Assembly (NCBI RefSeq): GCF_017639205.1 | Contig: NZ_CP071139.1 | Coordinates: 6,695,501 to 6,759,500, forward strand | DNA length: 64,000 nucleotides | Reading direction: 5' to 3' | DNA from: Streptomyces nojiriensis | GTDB taxonomy: Bacteria > Actinomycetota > Actinomycetes > Streptomycetales > Streptomycetaceae | Part shown: positions 15,762 through 24,383 of the stretch, in pieces | Position numbering within the stretch: position 1 is the first letter of the stretch | Layout: each line of letters opens with the position of its first letter | Position numbers and translations under genes: made by a program | The notes under the pieces: model-generated | Databases searched by the model: none | What the model was told of the DNA's origin: nothing | What the model saw: only the letters and a program-made list of their open reading frames with translations

Positions 15762-16916
15762 ATGTCAGACCAGCTCCGTGCCCCCGACGGCGGCTCCGCC
15801 GCCCCTTACGACGCCCTCCTGCTGCTGTCCTTCGGCGGCCCCGAGGGACCCGACGACGTCGTGCCCTTCCTGGAGAACGTCACGCGCGGGCGCGGCATCC
15901 CGCGCGAGCGGCTCAAGGAGGTCGGGCAGCACTACTTCGGATTCGGCGGGATCAGCCCCATCAACGGGCAGAACCGCGAGCTGTTGGACGCGCTGCGCAA
16001 GGACTTCGCCGGGCACGGCCTGGACCTGCCGGTCTACTGGGGCAACCGGAACTGGGCCCCGTACCTGACCGACGTGATGCGCGAGATGGCCGCCGACGGG
16101 CGCCGCCGCATCGCGGTGCTCGCGACCAGCGCGTACGCCTCGTACTCGGGCTGCCGCCAGTACCGCGAGAACCTCGCGGACGCGCTGGCCGCGCTCGCCG
16201 AGGAGGGCGTGGAGCTGCCGCGGGTCGACAAGCTGCGCCACTACTTCAACCACCCCGGCTTCGTGGAGCCCATGATCGACGGGGTGGTGGCCTCGCTCGC
16301 CGCACTGCCCGAGGAGGTGCGCTCCGGCGCGCACCTCGCCTTCACCACCCACTCCATCCCGACCGCCGCCGCGGACACCTCCGGTCCGGTCGAGGACCAC
16401 ACCGAGGACGGCGGGGGCGGGGCGTACGTCAAGCAGCACCTCGACGTCGCCCGGGTGATCGCGGACGAGGTGGCCGTCCGGACCGGGGTCGCGCACTCCT
16501 GGGAGCTCGTCTACCAGTCCCGCAGCGGCGCCCCGCACATCCCGTGGCTGGAGCCGGACATCTGCGACCACCTGGAGGCACTGCACGCCACCGGGGCGCC
16601 CGCCGTCGTCATGGTGCCCATCGGCTTCGTCTCCGACCACATGGAGGTCCTCTACGACCTGGACACCGAGGCCACCGCGAAGGCGGCCGAGCTGGGCCTG
16701 CCCGTGCGGCGGTCCGCGACCGTCGGCGCCGATCCGCGCTTCGCCGGGGCCGTCCGCGAGCTGGTGCTGGAGCGGGCCGCCAAGGAGCGCGGGGAGCCGG
16801 CCGCGGAGTGCTGGGTCGGCACGCTGGGCCAGAGTCATGACCTGTGCGCGGTGGGCTGCTGCCCGGCGCGGGGCCCCCGGCCGGCGGCCGCGGGCGTGGA
16901 CAGTCCGTACGCGTAG
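15762..16916 (+). CDS. hemH: Ferrochelatase (coproporphyrin III ferrochelatase, CpfC type)
   Basis: A 384-residue enzyme that inserts Fe2+ into the porphyrin in the last or penultimate step of haem synthesis. Actinobacteria use the coproporphyrin-dependent route. Visible landmarks are LLLLSFGGPEGPDDVVPFLENVT, the catalytic-region histidine in LAFTTHSIP, and PIGFVSDHMEVLYDLD. The C-terminal CAVGCC cysteines are expected to bind a [2Fe-2S] cluster, as in other actinobacterial members. ATG at 15762 has no good ribosome site, so the mRNA may be leaderless. The IMPase gene follows 11 nt downstream. Confidence 0.93.
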   Translation: MSDQLRAPDGGSAAPYDALLLLSFGGPEGPDDVVPFLENVTRGRGIPRERLKEVGQHYFGFGGISPINGQNRELLDALRKDFAGHGLDLPVYWGNRNWAPYLTDVMREMAADGRRRIAVLATSAYASYSGCRQYRENLADALAALAEEGVELPRVDKLRHYFNHPGFVEPMIDGVVASLAALPEEVRSGAHLAFTTHSIPTAAADTSGPVEDHTEDGGGGAYVKQHLDVARVIADEVAVRTGVAHSWELVYQSRSGAPHIPWLEPDICDHLEALHATGAPAVVMVPIGFVSDHMEVLYDLDTEATAKAAELGLPVRRSATVGADPRFAGAVRELVLERAAKERGEPAAECWVGTLGQSHDLCAVGCCPARGPRPAAAGVDSPYA

Positions 16917-16927
16917 GAAGTGGGACC

Positions 16928-17731
16928 GTGATCTCTGACGAGCTGAAGGCCGAACTGCTGGAAGTGGGCCTGGAGGCCGCCCGGCGGGCCGGGGCTCTGC
17001 TGCGCGACGGCCGCCCGGCCGATCTTGCGGTGGCGGCGACGAAGACCAGCCCGATCGACGTGGTGACCGAGATGGACATCGCGGCGGAGAAGCTGATCAC
17101 CGGCATCCTCGCCGAGCGGCGGCCCGGGGACGGGCTGCTGGGCGAGGAGGGCGCGGACGCCCCGGGGACGAGCGGGGTGCGCTGGATCGTCGACCCGCTG
17201 GACGGCACCGTGAACTACCTCTACGGGCTTCCGAGCTGGGGCGTGTCCATCGCGGCCGAGTACGGCGGCGAGAGCGTGGTGGGCGTCGTGGCGGCCCCGA
17301 TGCGCGGGGAGACCTACCACGCGGTGCTCGGCGGCGGGGCGTGGCTGGGTACGACGCGCCTCGCCTGCCGGCCGGCGGCGCCGCTGGACCAGGCACTGCT
17401 CGGGACCGGCTTCGGGTACGTGCAGACCCGGCGGGCCCACCAGGCCGAGGTCGCGGCGCGGATCATCCCGCTGGTGCGGGACATCCGGCGGGGCGGGTCG
17501 GCCGCGCTGGACCTGTGCGACGTGGCCGCCGGGCGGCTGGACGGCTACTACGAGCGGGGGCTGAACCCGTGGGACCTGGCCGCCGGCGACCTGATCGCCC
17601 GGGAGGCCGGGGCCGTGACCGGGGGCCGTCCGGGTGAGCCGGCCTCCGGCGAGCTGACGCTGGCCGCCTCGCCGGCCGTGTTCGCCTCGCTGCAGCCGCT
17701 GCTGGAGGAGTTCGGAGCCTGGCACGACTGA
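16928..17731 (+). CDS. Inositol monophosphatase family protein
   Basis: A 267-residue Mg2+-dependent phosphatase. Metal-binding motifs are GEEG, WIVDPLDGTVNYLYGLPSWGVSIA and, near the C-terminus, GLNPWDLAAGDLIAREAGA. Such enzymes hydrolyse myo-inositol-1-phosphate or related sugar phosphates. The GTG at 16928 has AGGAAG upstream and follows the ferrochelatase with 11 nt between. A strong terminator lies 4 nt downstream. Confidence 0.9.
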   Translation: MISDELKAELLEVGLEAARRAGALLRDGRPADLAVAATKTSPIDVVTEMDIAAEKLITGILAERRPGDGLLGEEGADAPGTSGVRWIVDPLDGTVNYLYGLPSWGVSIAAEYGGESVVGVVAAPMRGETYHAVLGGGAWLGTTRLACRPAAPLDQALLGTGFGYVQTRRAHQAEVAARIIPLVRDIRRGGSAALDLCDVAAGRLDGYYERGLNPWDLAAGDLIAREAGAVTGGRPGEPASGELTLAASPAVFASLQPLLEEFGAWHD

Positions 17732-17735
17732 AAGC

Positions 17736-17777
17736 ACGTGGACCCCGGCCGCCCGCTCGGGCGTCCGGGGTCCACGT
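17736..17777 (+). terminator. Strong intrinsic terminator after the IMPase gene
   Basis: Arms ACGTGGACCCCGG (17736-17748) and CCGGGGTCCACGT (17765-17777) pair perfectly over 13 bp. The 16-nt loop forms its own GCCCG/CGGGC stem, giving a long continuous hairpin. It ends the ferrochelatase-IMPase unit. Confidence 0.9.
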
Positions 17778-17892
17778 CGTGCAGGGGTTGGTGCAGGGAT
17801 CGTGCAGAGGCCGTACGGAATTCGTGCGGGAGCAGGATGCGTGCAGGGGTCGTGCGGGTCGTGCGGGAAAGGCGGGCCGGCCGATCGGGGGA

Positions 17893-18072
17893 TCAGCAGG
17901 CGGGCACGGCGGCCGAGACCGGGACACCGTGTTCGGCGGCCAGGCGCTGGAGATCCTCCAGCTCCGCCAGTTCCACTTCCGCGAGGAAGTCGTCGCCCGT
18001 CTCGCGGGCGTGCCTGAGGTCCGACTGCGTGGTCCTGATGCGCTGCAGGAGACCCGCGGTGAATGCGTCCAT
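17893..18072 (-). CDS. Small acidic 59-residue protein, unknown function
   Basis: The minus strand encodes MDAFTAGLLQRIRTTQSD, then LRHARETGDDFLAEVELAE and a LEDLQRLAAEHGV segment, ending at Cys59. The Leu/Glu spacing predicts one or two amphipathic helices. GAGGGGG precedes the ATG at 18072. Third-position GC matches neighbouring genes. It is divergent from cutRS, which starts 245 nt away. No known domain recognised. Confidence 0.6.
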   Translation of the reverse strand: MDAFTAGLLQRIRTTQSDLRHARETGDDFLAEVELAELEDLQRLAAEHGVPVSAAVPAC

Positions 18073-18317
18073 GATGGGTTCGCCCCCTCTTCGTGGGTCG
18101 GCGGCGGAACGTGGCTCTCCGCCGTCAGGGAGTGGATGGGGTGTGATCTCGTCCTCCCCTGCACCCCGGGCCCAGAAACCTCACAAGGCCAGGGAATCCT
18201 CACTTCCGTCCCGTCAGCCCCTCCACGAGCCGTCTTACAGCCGGTTTATGGCCGAAACGGGCAGGATGGGCGACGCAATACACGTGTGCCCTTCTGGGCT
18301 CGGAGGAAGGAAACGAC

Positions 18318-18971
18318 GTGCGCGTACTCGTCGTCGAGGACGAGCAGCTGCTCGCCGATGCGGTGGCCACCGGACTACGCCGGGAGGCCATGGCCGTGGA
18401 CGTCGTGTACGACGGCGCCGCCGCCCTGGAGCGGGTCGGCGTGAACGACTACGACGTGGTCGTGCTCGACCGGGACCTCCCGCTCGTGCACGGTGACGAC
18501 GTGTGCCGGAAGATCGTCGAGCTCGGCATGCCCACCCGCGTGCTGATGCTGACCGCTTCCGGCGACGTCAGCGACCGGGTGGAGGGGCTGGAGCTCGGTG
18601 CGGACGACTACCTCCCCAAGCCCTTCGCCTTCACCGAGCTGACCGCCCGCGTACGGGCGCTCGGGCGGCGCACCACGGTCGCGCTGCCGCCCGTACTGGA
18701 GCGGGCCGGCATCAAGCTGGACCCGAACCGGAGGGAAGTATTCCGCGAGGGCAGGGAGGTCCAGCTGGCGCCGAAGGAGTTCGCGGTGCTGGAGGTGCTC
18801 ATGCGCAGCGAGGGGACCGTCGTCTCCGCCGAGCAGCTGCTGGAGAAGGCCTGGGACGAGAACACCGACCCCTTCACCAACGTCGTACGGGTGACCGTGA
18901 TGACCCTGCGCCGCAAGCTGGGTGAGCCGCCCGTCATCGTGACCGTGCCCGGTTCCGGATACCGGATCTGA
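18318..18971 (+). CDS. cutR: Response regulator CutR
   Basis: A 217-residue OmpR-family regulator. The receiver domain has phospho-acceptor D51 (VVVLDRDLP) and the KPF switch (ADDYLPKPFAF). The C-terminal winged helix carries NVVRVTVMTLRRKLGEP and ends GSGYRI. The sequence closely matches my memory of Streptomyces CutR. GTG start with GGAGGAAGG upstream. It overlaps cutS at TGATG. CutRS was first linked to copper and melanin and later to secretion or redox stress at the cell envelope. Confidence 0.88.
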   Translation: MRVLVVEDEQLLADAVATGLRREAMAVDVVYDGAAALERVGVNDYDVVVLDRDLPLVHGDDVCRKIVELGMPTRVLMLTASGDVSDRVEGLELGADDYLPKPFAFTELTARVRALGRRTTVALPPVLERAGIKLDPNRREVFREGREVQLAPKEFAVLEVLMRSEGTVVSAEQLLEKAWDENTDPFTNVVRVTVMTLRRKLGEPPVIVTVPGSGYRI

Positions 18972-20224
18972 TGCGCATGGCAACCACCCCGGCGCCACCG
19001 GCGGCGCCACCGAAACCGACATGGGACCCCGGCCAGCCCGAGGGTCCCTTCCCGTGGCTGCGGCCGACCATCCGGATACGCCTCACGCTGCTGTACGGCG
19101 GGATGTTCCTGATCGCCGGGATCCTGCTGCTGTCGATCATCTACCTGCTGGCGGCGCAGGCCCTGCGGCAGGGCAACGCGATCCCGTTCACGATCGTCCG
19201 CGGTCAGAACATCGAGGTCACCAGCACCACCTGCTCCGGTGTGAGCGGCATCAACCAGCCGTTCGAGCAGTTCACCGCGGCGATCAACCAGTGCGTCCTG
19301 GAACAGCGCAGGCACGCCCTGGACGACCTGCTGAGCCGGTCGCTGATGGCCCTCCTCGGGCTGAGCATCATCGCCTTCGCCTTCGGCTACGCGATGGCCG
19401 GCCGGGTGCTCTCGCCGCTCGGCAAGATCACCCGGACCGCCCGCCGGGTCGTGGGCTCCGACCTGACCCGGCGGATCGAGCTGGACGGGCCGGACGACGA
19501 GCTCAAGGAGCTCGCCGACACCTTCGACGACATGCTCGACCGGCTGGAGCGGGCCTTCACGGCCCAGCAGCGGTTCGTCGCGAACGCCTCGCACGAGCTG
19601 CGGACCCCGCTCGCCATCAACCGGACCCTGCTGGAGGTGCACCTCTCCGATCCGGGGGCGCCGATCGAGCTCCAGCAGCTCGGCAAGACCCTGCTCGCCA
19701 CCAACGAACGCAGTGAGCAGCTGGTCGAGGGCCTGCTGCTGCTGGCCCGCAGCGAGAACCAGATCGTCGAGCGCAAACCCGTGGACCTGGCGGAGGTCGC
19801 CTCGCGCGCCGTCGACCAGGTGCGCGGCGAGGCCGAGGCGAAGGGCGTGGAGATCCGCGGCGAGCGCGCGCCGGCCGTCGTACAGGGCAACGGGGTGCTG
19901 CTGGAGCGGATCGCCCTCAACCTGGTGCAGAACGCCGTCCGGTACAACGTGCCCGAGGACGGCTGGGTGGAGGTGGTCACCGAGGCCCAGCACGATCAGG
20001 CGGTCCTCCTGGTATCGAACACGGGTCCCGTTGTTCCCGCGTACGAGGTGGACAACCTCTTCGAGCCCTTCAGGAGGCTGCGTACGGAGCGCACGGGCAG
20101 CGACAAGGGTGTCGGACTGGGTCTGTCGATCGCGCGCTCCGTGGCGCGCGCACACGGCGGCAGGATCCAGGCGATGCCCCGGGAAGGCGGTGGCCTCGTG
20201 ATGCGTGTCACTCTTCCCTTGTGA
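18971..20224 (+). CDS. cutS: Sensor histidine kinase CutS
   Basis: A 417-residue kinase. Two membrane segments (about 38-62 and 122-142) flank a short extracytoplasmic loop with exactly two cysteines, C88 and C108. HAMP follows, then HisKA with H208 in NASHELRTPLA, and HATPase with N, GVGLGLSIA and G boxes. The two loop cysteines could form a disulfide and sense extracellular redox or folding state, consistent with reports on CutRS (recalled, not checked). The ATG overlaps the cutR stop. Confidence 0.88.
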   Translation: MRMATTPAPPAAPPKPTWDPGQPEGPFPWLRPTIRIRLTLLYGGMFLIAGILLLSIIYLLAAQALRQGNAIPFTIVRGQNIEVTSTTCSGVSGINQPFEQFTAAINQCVLEQRRHALDDLLSRSLMALLGLSIIAFAFGYAMAGRVLSPLGKITRTARRVVGSDLTRRIELDGPDDELKELADTFDDMLDRLERAFTAQQRFVANASHELRTPLAINRTLLEVHLSDPGAPIELQQLGKTLLATNERSEQLVEGLLLLARSENQIVERKPVDLAEVASRAVDQVRGEAEAKGVEIRGERAPAVVQGNGVLLERIALNLVQNAVRYNVPEDGWVEVVTEAQHDQAVLLVSNTGPVVPAYEVDNLFEPFRRLRTERTGSDKGVGLGLSIARSVARAHGGRIQAMPREGGGLVMRVTLPL

Positions 20225-20284
20225 CACCCCGACCCCGTGTTCGCTTTTGGCTGAATACCTGCCCTGTGAAAACAATCGGTCCTG

Positions 20285-20298
20285 TGTGATCGATCACA
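20285..20298. promoter_or_regulatory. Perfect 14-bp palindrome downstream of cutS
   Basis: TGTGATCGATCACA is fully self-complementary. The TGTGA/TCACA ends recall CRP-type sites, but the spacing (4 instead of 6 nt) is not that of the E. coli consensus. It lies 308 nt before the DUF4193 gene, in a 381-nt gap. Confidence 0.35.
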
Positions 20299-20423
20299 GT
20301 GGTCGGTGTCTGCCCATGTGCGTTCAGTGACCCCATCGCGGCCGGAAAGCCCGGGAAGTCCGGGTTTCCGGCCCCTCGGATGGCGGGAAATACACGGGGT
20401 GGCGTTTGTGCATGACGGCCCTC

Positions 20424-20439
20424 GGACCGTGTACGGTCC
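20424..20439. promoter_or_regulatory. 16-bp inverted repeat upstream of the DUF4193 gene
   Basis: GGACCGT and ACGGTCC flank a GT centre. It lies 167 nt before the ATG at 20606, in the same gap as the palindrome at 20285. No regulator is implied by the neighbours. The rest of 20225-20605 shows no coding potential. Confidence 0.35.
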
Positions 20440-20605
20440 CGCTCGTCATCCCAGCCAATCGTCCTTCGGGCGGGCGGCTGGGTGTCGATTGAGTAACAGA
20501 CCTTGATGTGAGGCAAAATCTCCGCCTCAGGTCGGGCACAAGTCCGGCCTCTCGTGCGTTACGTGCGCTGAGACACCGCTAACACCCAGAGGGGGAGAGC
20601 GAACA

Positions 20606-20902
20606 ATGGCAACGGACTACGACACCCCGCGCAAGACCGACGATGACGTCGACAACGACAGCATCGAAGAGCTGAAGGCCCGGCGCAACGAGAAGTCGAC
20701 CTCGTCCGCGGACATGGACGAATTCGACTCTGTCGAAAGCATGGAGCTTCCCGGTGCGGACCTCTCCAACGAGGAGCTGGCCGTCCGGGTCCTGCCCAAG
20801 CAGGCCGATGAGTTCACCTGCATGAGCTGCTTCCTGGTGCACCACCGCAGCCAGCTGGCACGTGAGAAGAACGGCCAGCCGATCTGTCGCGACTGCGACT
20901 GA
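20606..20902 (+). CDS. DUF4193 zinc-ribbon-like protein
   Basis: A 98-residue acidic protein, conserved in actinobacteria. The C-terminal CMSCFLVHHRSQL ... CRDCD provides two CxxC knuckles likely to bind zinc. The N-terminal half is acidic and probably disordered. The function of the family is unknown; related small proteins of this layout are suspected RNA polymerase or translation partners, which is speculation here. AGGGGGAGAG precedes the ATG. Confidence 0.85.
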   Translation: MATDYDTPRKTDDDVDNDSIEELKARRNEKSTSSADMDEFDSVESMELPGADLSNEELAVRVLPKQADEFTCMSCFLVHHRSQLAREKNGQPICRDCD

Positions 20903-20914
20903 CAGGCGTCGGCC

Positions 20915-21847
20915 GTGGCTGGCTCCACACCCTTCCGTAAGCGACGCTTCCGGAAATCTGGTGATCCGGCGGAGACGCAGGTGGCATCCATGGATCCGGA
21001 AACGGCTCCCGGGGCTTCCGGCGGCTCCGCCAGTGCGGCGATCGCCGTGCCTTCCGACACCGCTCCGGCGGTGCCGTCGGAAACCGATCCCGACGAGGGG
21101 TCCCGGCTCCGCTCCGGGGCTCGTCGGATGCAAGCCGTCAAGAACGGCGTGCGCAAGGGCGGCGAAAGTGTCAGGGACGCCGCCCAGTACGTCACCGACA
21201 GGATCATCGAGAACGCACCGCGCGTTCCGGTTCGGGACCTCGCGACGCTGCGCGCGCAGTTCCCGGGCCTCGGCCCCGAGCAGCTCGCCGAGAAGCTGGT
21301 CTCGGGCGCCTGCGCCGCCACGTCCACCGTGGGCGCGGGAATCGGCGCCGCGGCCATGCTGCCCGTGCCGCCCGCGATGCCGGCGGAACTGGCGGCCGAG
21401 ATCACCGCGGTCGCGGCCATCGAGCTCAAGCTCATCGCCGAACTCCACGAGGTCTACGGCCGGCGCCCGCACGGCGGCCGGGGGGAGCGCAGCCTCGCGT
21501 ACCTGACCGCCTGGACGGAGGAGCGCGGGGTCGACCTGACCAAGCCGACCACGCTCAACGCGGCGCTCGGCGGACAGATGAAGCGCGAACTGCGCCAGCA
21601 GATCATGAAGCGGATGTTCCGCAGCCTGCCGAACCTGATGCCGTTCATGGTCGGCGCCGCCGTCGGCGCGGTCATGAACCGGCGGGACACCCGCAAACTC
21701 GCCGAGAAGGTCCGTGGTGACCTGCGGAGGCGGGCTGTGGACTGGGAGGCCCTGAGCGCGCTGCCGCCCCTGGAGCGGCCCGTCAAGCCCCTTCCCGAGG
21801 CCACCAGGATCGCGCTGGAGGCCGCGGATCCCTCCGCGGCCGGCTGA
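20915..21847 (+). CDS. Conserved membrane-associated protein, EcsC-like
   Basis: A 310-residue protein starting with GTG 13 nt after DUF4193. After a Ser/Ala/Pro-rich N-terminus (about 1-60), residues about 110-165 form Gly/Ala-rich hydrophobic helices (STVGAGIGAAAMLPVPPAMP, ELAAEITAVAAIELKLIAEL). About 230-250 carry a second hydrophobic patch (LMPFMVGAAVGAVMNRRD). This layout recalls EcsC-family proteins, but the similarity is weak. Function unknown. Confidence 0.6.
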   Translation: MAGSTPFRKRRFRKSGDPAETQVASMDPETAPGASGGSASAAIAVPSDTAPAVPSETDPDEGSRLRSGARRMQAVKNGVRKGGESVRDAAQYVTDRIIENAPRVPVRDLATLRAQFPGLGPEQLAEKLVSGACAATSTVGAGIGAAAMLPVPPAMPAELAAEITAVAAIELKLIAELHEVYGRRPHGGRGERSLAYLTAWTEERGVDLTKPTTLNAALGGQMKRELRQQIMKRMFRSLPNLMPFMVGAAVGAVMNRRDTRKLAEKVRGDLRRRAVDWEALSALPPLERPVKPLPEATRIALEAADPSAAG

Positions 21848-21855
21848 GGTCCTGC

Positions 21856-21876
21856 GCCGGGGCGGTCCGCCCCGGC
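21856..21876. terminator. Short GC hairpin between convergent genes
   Basis: GCCGGGGCG and CGCCCCGGC form a 9-bp perfect stem around GTC, between the EcsC-like gene and the convergent DUF3093 gene. The 3-nt loop and lack of T residues make it a modest terminator call. Confidence 0.45.
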
Positions 21877-21900
21877 CGGCCCACCGGTCCCGCCGGCCGG

Positions 21901-22365
21901 TCAGGCCGCCTGGGTACGGGCGGCCTGCAGGGCCGCCACGAGGGCCTGCGGCTCGCGGGTGGAGACGTAGACGTACGGGGTCGGGTCGGCCGGATCGGTG
22001 ACCTCGACGCGGACCGCGGTCGGCACGTAGCTGCGCATCAGCATGAAGGCGCGGGTGTCCGCCTTGTACGTGCGCCAGGCGCGCGACTCCTCGGCGTCCA
22101 GGATCTCGGGCTCGCCCAGCGCCGTCACCGGGATCCGCGCATCACCGGCCGCCAGCGCACCGCCCACCACGCGCACGCGCGCGGAACCGTACGAGCTCAC
22201 CACCAGCCCGGCCAGCGCGGTGCCCCCGACCAGACCGGCCAGCAGCGGCATCGTGCCCAGCGGCAGCAGCATCAGCGCGCACGCGAGGCCGACCAGGACG
22301 GCGATGCCCCACCAGGATCGGGGGGCGGTCAGACGTTCGTCGTGGTGCGCGGTGGAGAGCTGCAT
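21901..22365 (-). CDS. DUF3093 membrane protein
   Basis: A 154-residue protein. Two adjacent hydrophobic helices (about 20-65: WWGIAVLVGLACALMLLP ... ALAGLVVSSYG) precede a soluble domain with EEPILDAEE-like and PTPYVYVSTREPQALVAAL elements typical of DUF3093. Function unknown. Start ATG at 22365; no strong ribosome site. Confidence 0.8.
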   Translation of the reverse strand: MQLSTAHHDERLTAPRSWWGIAVLVGLACALMLLPLGTMPLLAGLVGGTALAGLVVSSYGSARVRVVGGALAAGDARIPVTALGEPEILDAEESRAWRTYKADTRAFMLMRSYVPTAVRVEVTDPADPTPYVYVSTREPQALVAALQAARTQAA

Positions 22366-22409
22366 GCGGACAAGCCTGCCACGAGGCGACCGGTGGGTAG
22401 CCGCGCGGG

Positions 22410-22415
22410 TAAGGT
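22410..22415 (+). promoter_or_regulatory. Candidate -10 of a leaderless thioesterase-dut transcript
   Basis: TAAGGT lies 8 nt before the GTG at 22424, with no ribosome site between. This geometry is typical of leaderless mRNA. The promoter is within 45 nt of the divergent DUF3093 start. Confidence 0.45.
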
Positions 22416-22423
22416 TCGCGGCT

Positions 22424-23008
22424 GTGAGTGGACGAAACACAGCGCTGACACCCCCTGCCGATGCAGCCGCGCCGGTCAGGCACCCCGACGCGCCCGCACC
22501 CGGTGAGCTCCTCGGTGCGCACTACGAGCACTGTTTCGGCTGTGGCGACGGCCAGCCCCACGGACTCCACCTGGAGGCCCGGGCGGGCGAGGGCGTCCGC
22601 GTCACCGCCGAGTTCACCGTCAGGCCCGCGCACCAGGGGGCACCCGGTCTCGCCCACGGCGGGGTGCTCGCCACCGCGCTCGACGAGACGCTGGGTTCTC
22701 TGAACTGGCTGCTGCGCGTCATCGCGGTGACGGGGCGGCTGGAGACCGACTTCGTGCGGCCCGTGCCGGTGGACACCGTGCTGTACCTGGAGGCCGAGGT
22801 CACCGCCGTCGCCGGACGGAAGATCTACTGCACGGCCGTCGGCCGGATAGGCGGACCGCAGGGCCCGGTCGCCGTACGCGCCGACGCCCTCTTCATCGAG
22901 GTGAAGGTCGACCACTTCATCGACAACGGACGGCCCGAGGAGATCCAGGCGGCGATGGCCGACCCGGACCAGGTCAGGCGCGCACGCGCCTTTGAGGTGA
23001 ACCCCTGA
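22424..23008 (+). CDS. PaaI/YbgC-type hotdog-fold thioesterase
   Basis: A 194-residue protein. HYEHCFGCGDGQPHGLHLEA and APGLAHGGVLATALDETLG are the HGG-type hotdog thioesterase motifs with the catalytic Asp/Glu region. The substrate is probably an acyl-CoA; the specific one is unknown. The stop overlaps the dut ATG (TGATG), so the two are coupled. Confidence 0.82.
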   Translation: MSGRNTALTPPADAAAPVRHPDAPAPGELLGAHYEHCFGCGDGQPHGLHLEARAGEGVRVTAEFTVRPAHQGAPGLAHGGVLATALDETLGSLNWLLRVIAVTGRLETDFVRPVPVDTVLYLEAEVTAVAGRKIYCTAVGRIGGPQGPVAVRADALFIEVKVDHFIDNGRPEEIQAAMADPDQVRRARAFEVNP

Positions 23009-23553
23009 TGTCCCAGATCAACCACGATTCCCGCCGGCCGGTCGACGTACTGATCCGCCGCGTCGACCCGGAGGTGCCGATTCCGGCATACGGGCACCCC
23101 GGCGACGCCGGCTGCGACCTCGTCACCACCGAGGCCGCCGTGCTGGAGCCCGGCGAGCGCACCGTACTGCCCACCGGCGTCTCGATCGCGCTGCCCGACG
23201 GGTACGCGGCGTTCGTGCACCCGCGGTCCGGCCTGGCCGCACGCTGCGGGCTCGCGCTCGTGAATGCCCCGGGGACGGTGGATGCCGGGTACCGTGGGGA
23301 GATCAAGGTGATCGTGGTCAATCTCGACCCTCGCGAGAGCGTCCGGTTCGAGCGTTTCGACCGCATCGCCCAGCTGGTTGTCCAGCGGGTCGAGAAGGTG
23401 CGCTTCCACGAGGTGGCGGAACTTCCCGGCTCGGCCCGGGCCGAGGGGGGCTTCGGCTCCACCGGCGGGCATGCGGCCGTGGCCGGATCCGGGGCTGGTC
23501 AGCAGGGTGGGAATGGCTACGCTTCGGTCGTAACCGACCGGGAAGGACAGTGA
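23008..23553 (+). CDS. dut: Deoxyuridine 5'-triphosphate nucleotidohydrolase (dUTPase)
   Basis: A 181-residue trimeric-type dUTPase that cleaves dUTP to dUMP and pyrophosphate. Motifs in order: PGDAGCDL (1), HPRSGLAAR (2), NAPGTVDAGYRGEIKV (3), ERFDRIAQLVVQ (4) and GGFGSTG (5). The C-terminus has an extra tail of about 25 residues beyond motif 5. Located between the thioesterase and DUF3710. Confidence 0.95.
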   Translation: MSQINHDSRRPVDVLIRRVDPEVPIPAYGHPGDAGCDLVTTEAAVLEPGERTVLPTGVSIALPDGYAAFVHPRSGLAARCGLALVNAPGTVDAGYRGEIKVIVVNLDPRESVRFERFDRIAQLVVQRVEKVRFHEVAELPGSARAEGGFGSTGGHAAVAGSGAGQQGGNGYASVVTDREGQ

Positions 23554-23554
23554 C

Positions 23555-24328
23555 GTGTTCGGACGTCGCAAGAAGAACGACTCCGCCCATGACGGCGGCG
23601 CGGCCGAGCAGGTCGTAGACGGCGTCGCCGAGCAGGACGACGCGGGCGAGCAGGACACTGCCCCGCGCCGGGTGAACCTGCCGCCGGCCCCGCGGCCCGA
23701 CGGCCCCTGGGACGTCTCCGAGGTGCTCGGGAACCCGGCCGACGGCCGGGTCGACCTGGGCGGCATCCTCGTACCCGGCGTCGAGGGCATGGAGCTGCGC
23801 GTCGAGGTCGCCGGTGACGCGATCGTGGCCGCGACCGTGGTCCTGGGCGACAGTGCCGTGCAGCTGCAGGCCTTCGCCGCGCCCAAGAAGGAGGGCATCT
23901 GGGGCGAGGTCCGCGAGGAGATCGCCGCGGGTATCACCCAGCAGGGCGGCATCATCGACGAGGCCCAGGGCTCGCTGGGCTGGGAGCTGCGCGCCCAGGT
24001 GCCCGTACCGCTCCCGGACGGGCAGACCGGCGCCCAGCTGGTCCGCTTCGTCGGCGTCGACGGCCCGCGCTGGTTCCTGCGCGGTGTCATCTCCGGCCAG
24101 GGCGCCGTGCGCCCCGAGTCGGCGGGTGTGCTGGAGCAGATCTTCCGGGACACCGTCGTCGTCCGCGGTGACGGCCCGATGGCTCCCCGCGACCCGATCG
24201 TCCTCAAGCTGCCGAACGACGCCCAGATGGTGCCGGACGGCGTGCAGACGGACGACCAGGAAGGCTCCCGCTTCGGCGGCGGCATGGGGCAGCTCGAACG
24301 CGGCCCGGAGATCACCGAGGTCCGCTGA
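23555..24328 (+). CDS. DUF3710 protein
   Basis: A 257-residue protein starting with GTG (MFGRRKKND), GGAAGGA 7 nt upstream. An acidic N-terminal region precedes the DUF3710 domain (GPWDVSEVLGNPADGRVDLGG ... GVDGPRWFLRGVISGQGA). The family is restricted to actinobacteria, commonly downstream of dut, as here; function unknown. The operon ends at the hairpin at 24384. Confidence 0.9.
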   Translation: MFGRRKKNDSAHDGGAAEQVVDGVAEQDDAGEQDTAPRRVNLPPAPRPDGPWDVSEVLGNPADGRVDLGGILVPGVEGMELRVEVAGDAIVAATVVLGDSAVQLQAFAAPKKEGIWGEVREEIAAGITQQGGIIDEAQGSLGWELRAQVPVPLPDGQTGAQLVRFVGVDGPRWFLRGVISGQGAVRPESAGVLEQIFRDTVVVRGDGPMAPRDPIVLKLPNDAQMVPDGVQTDDQEGSRFGGGMGQLERGPEITEVR

Positions 24329-24383
24329 CCTCGGACGACCTCGGACGGCCCCCGCGCACAGGGGGGCTCGTCATGTATTTCGG

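Noticed and set aside
20285..20298. TGTGATCGATCACA as a CRP site
   Set aside because: The inner spacing is 4 nt instead of 6, so it is recorded only as a palindrome without assigning CRP.
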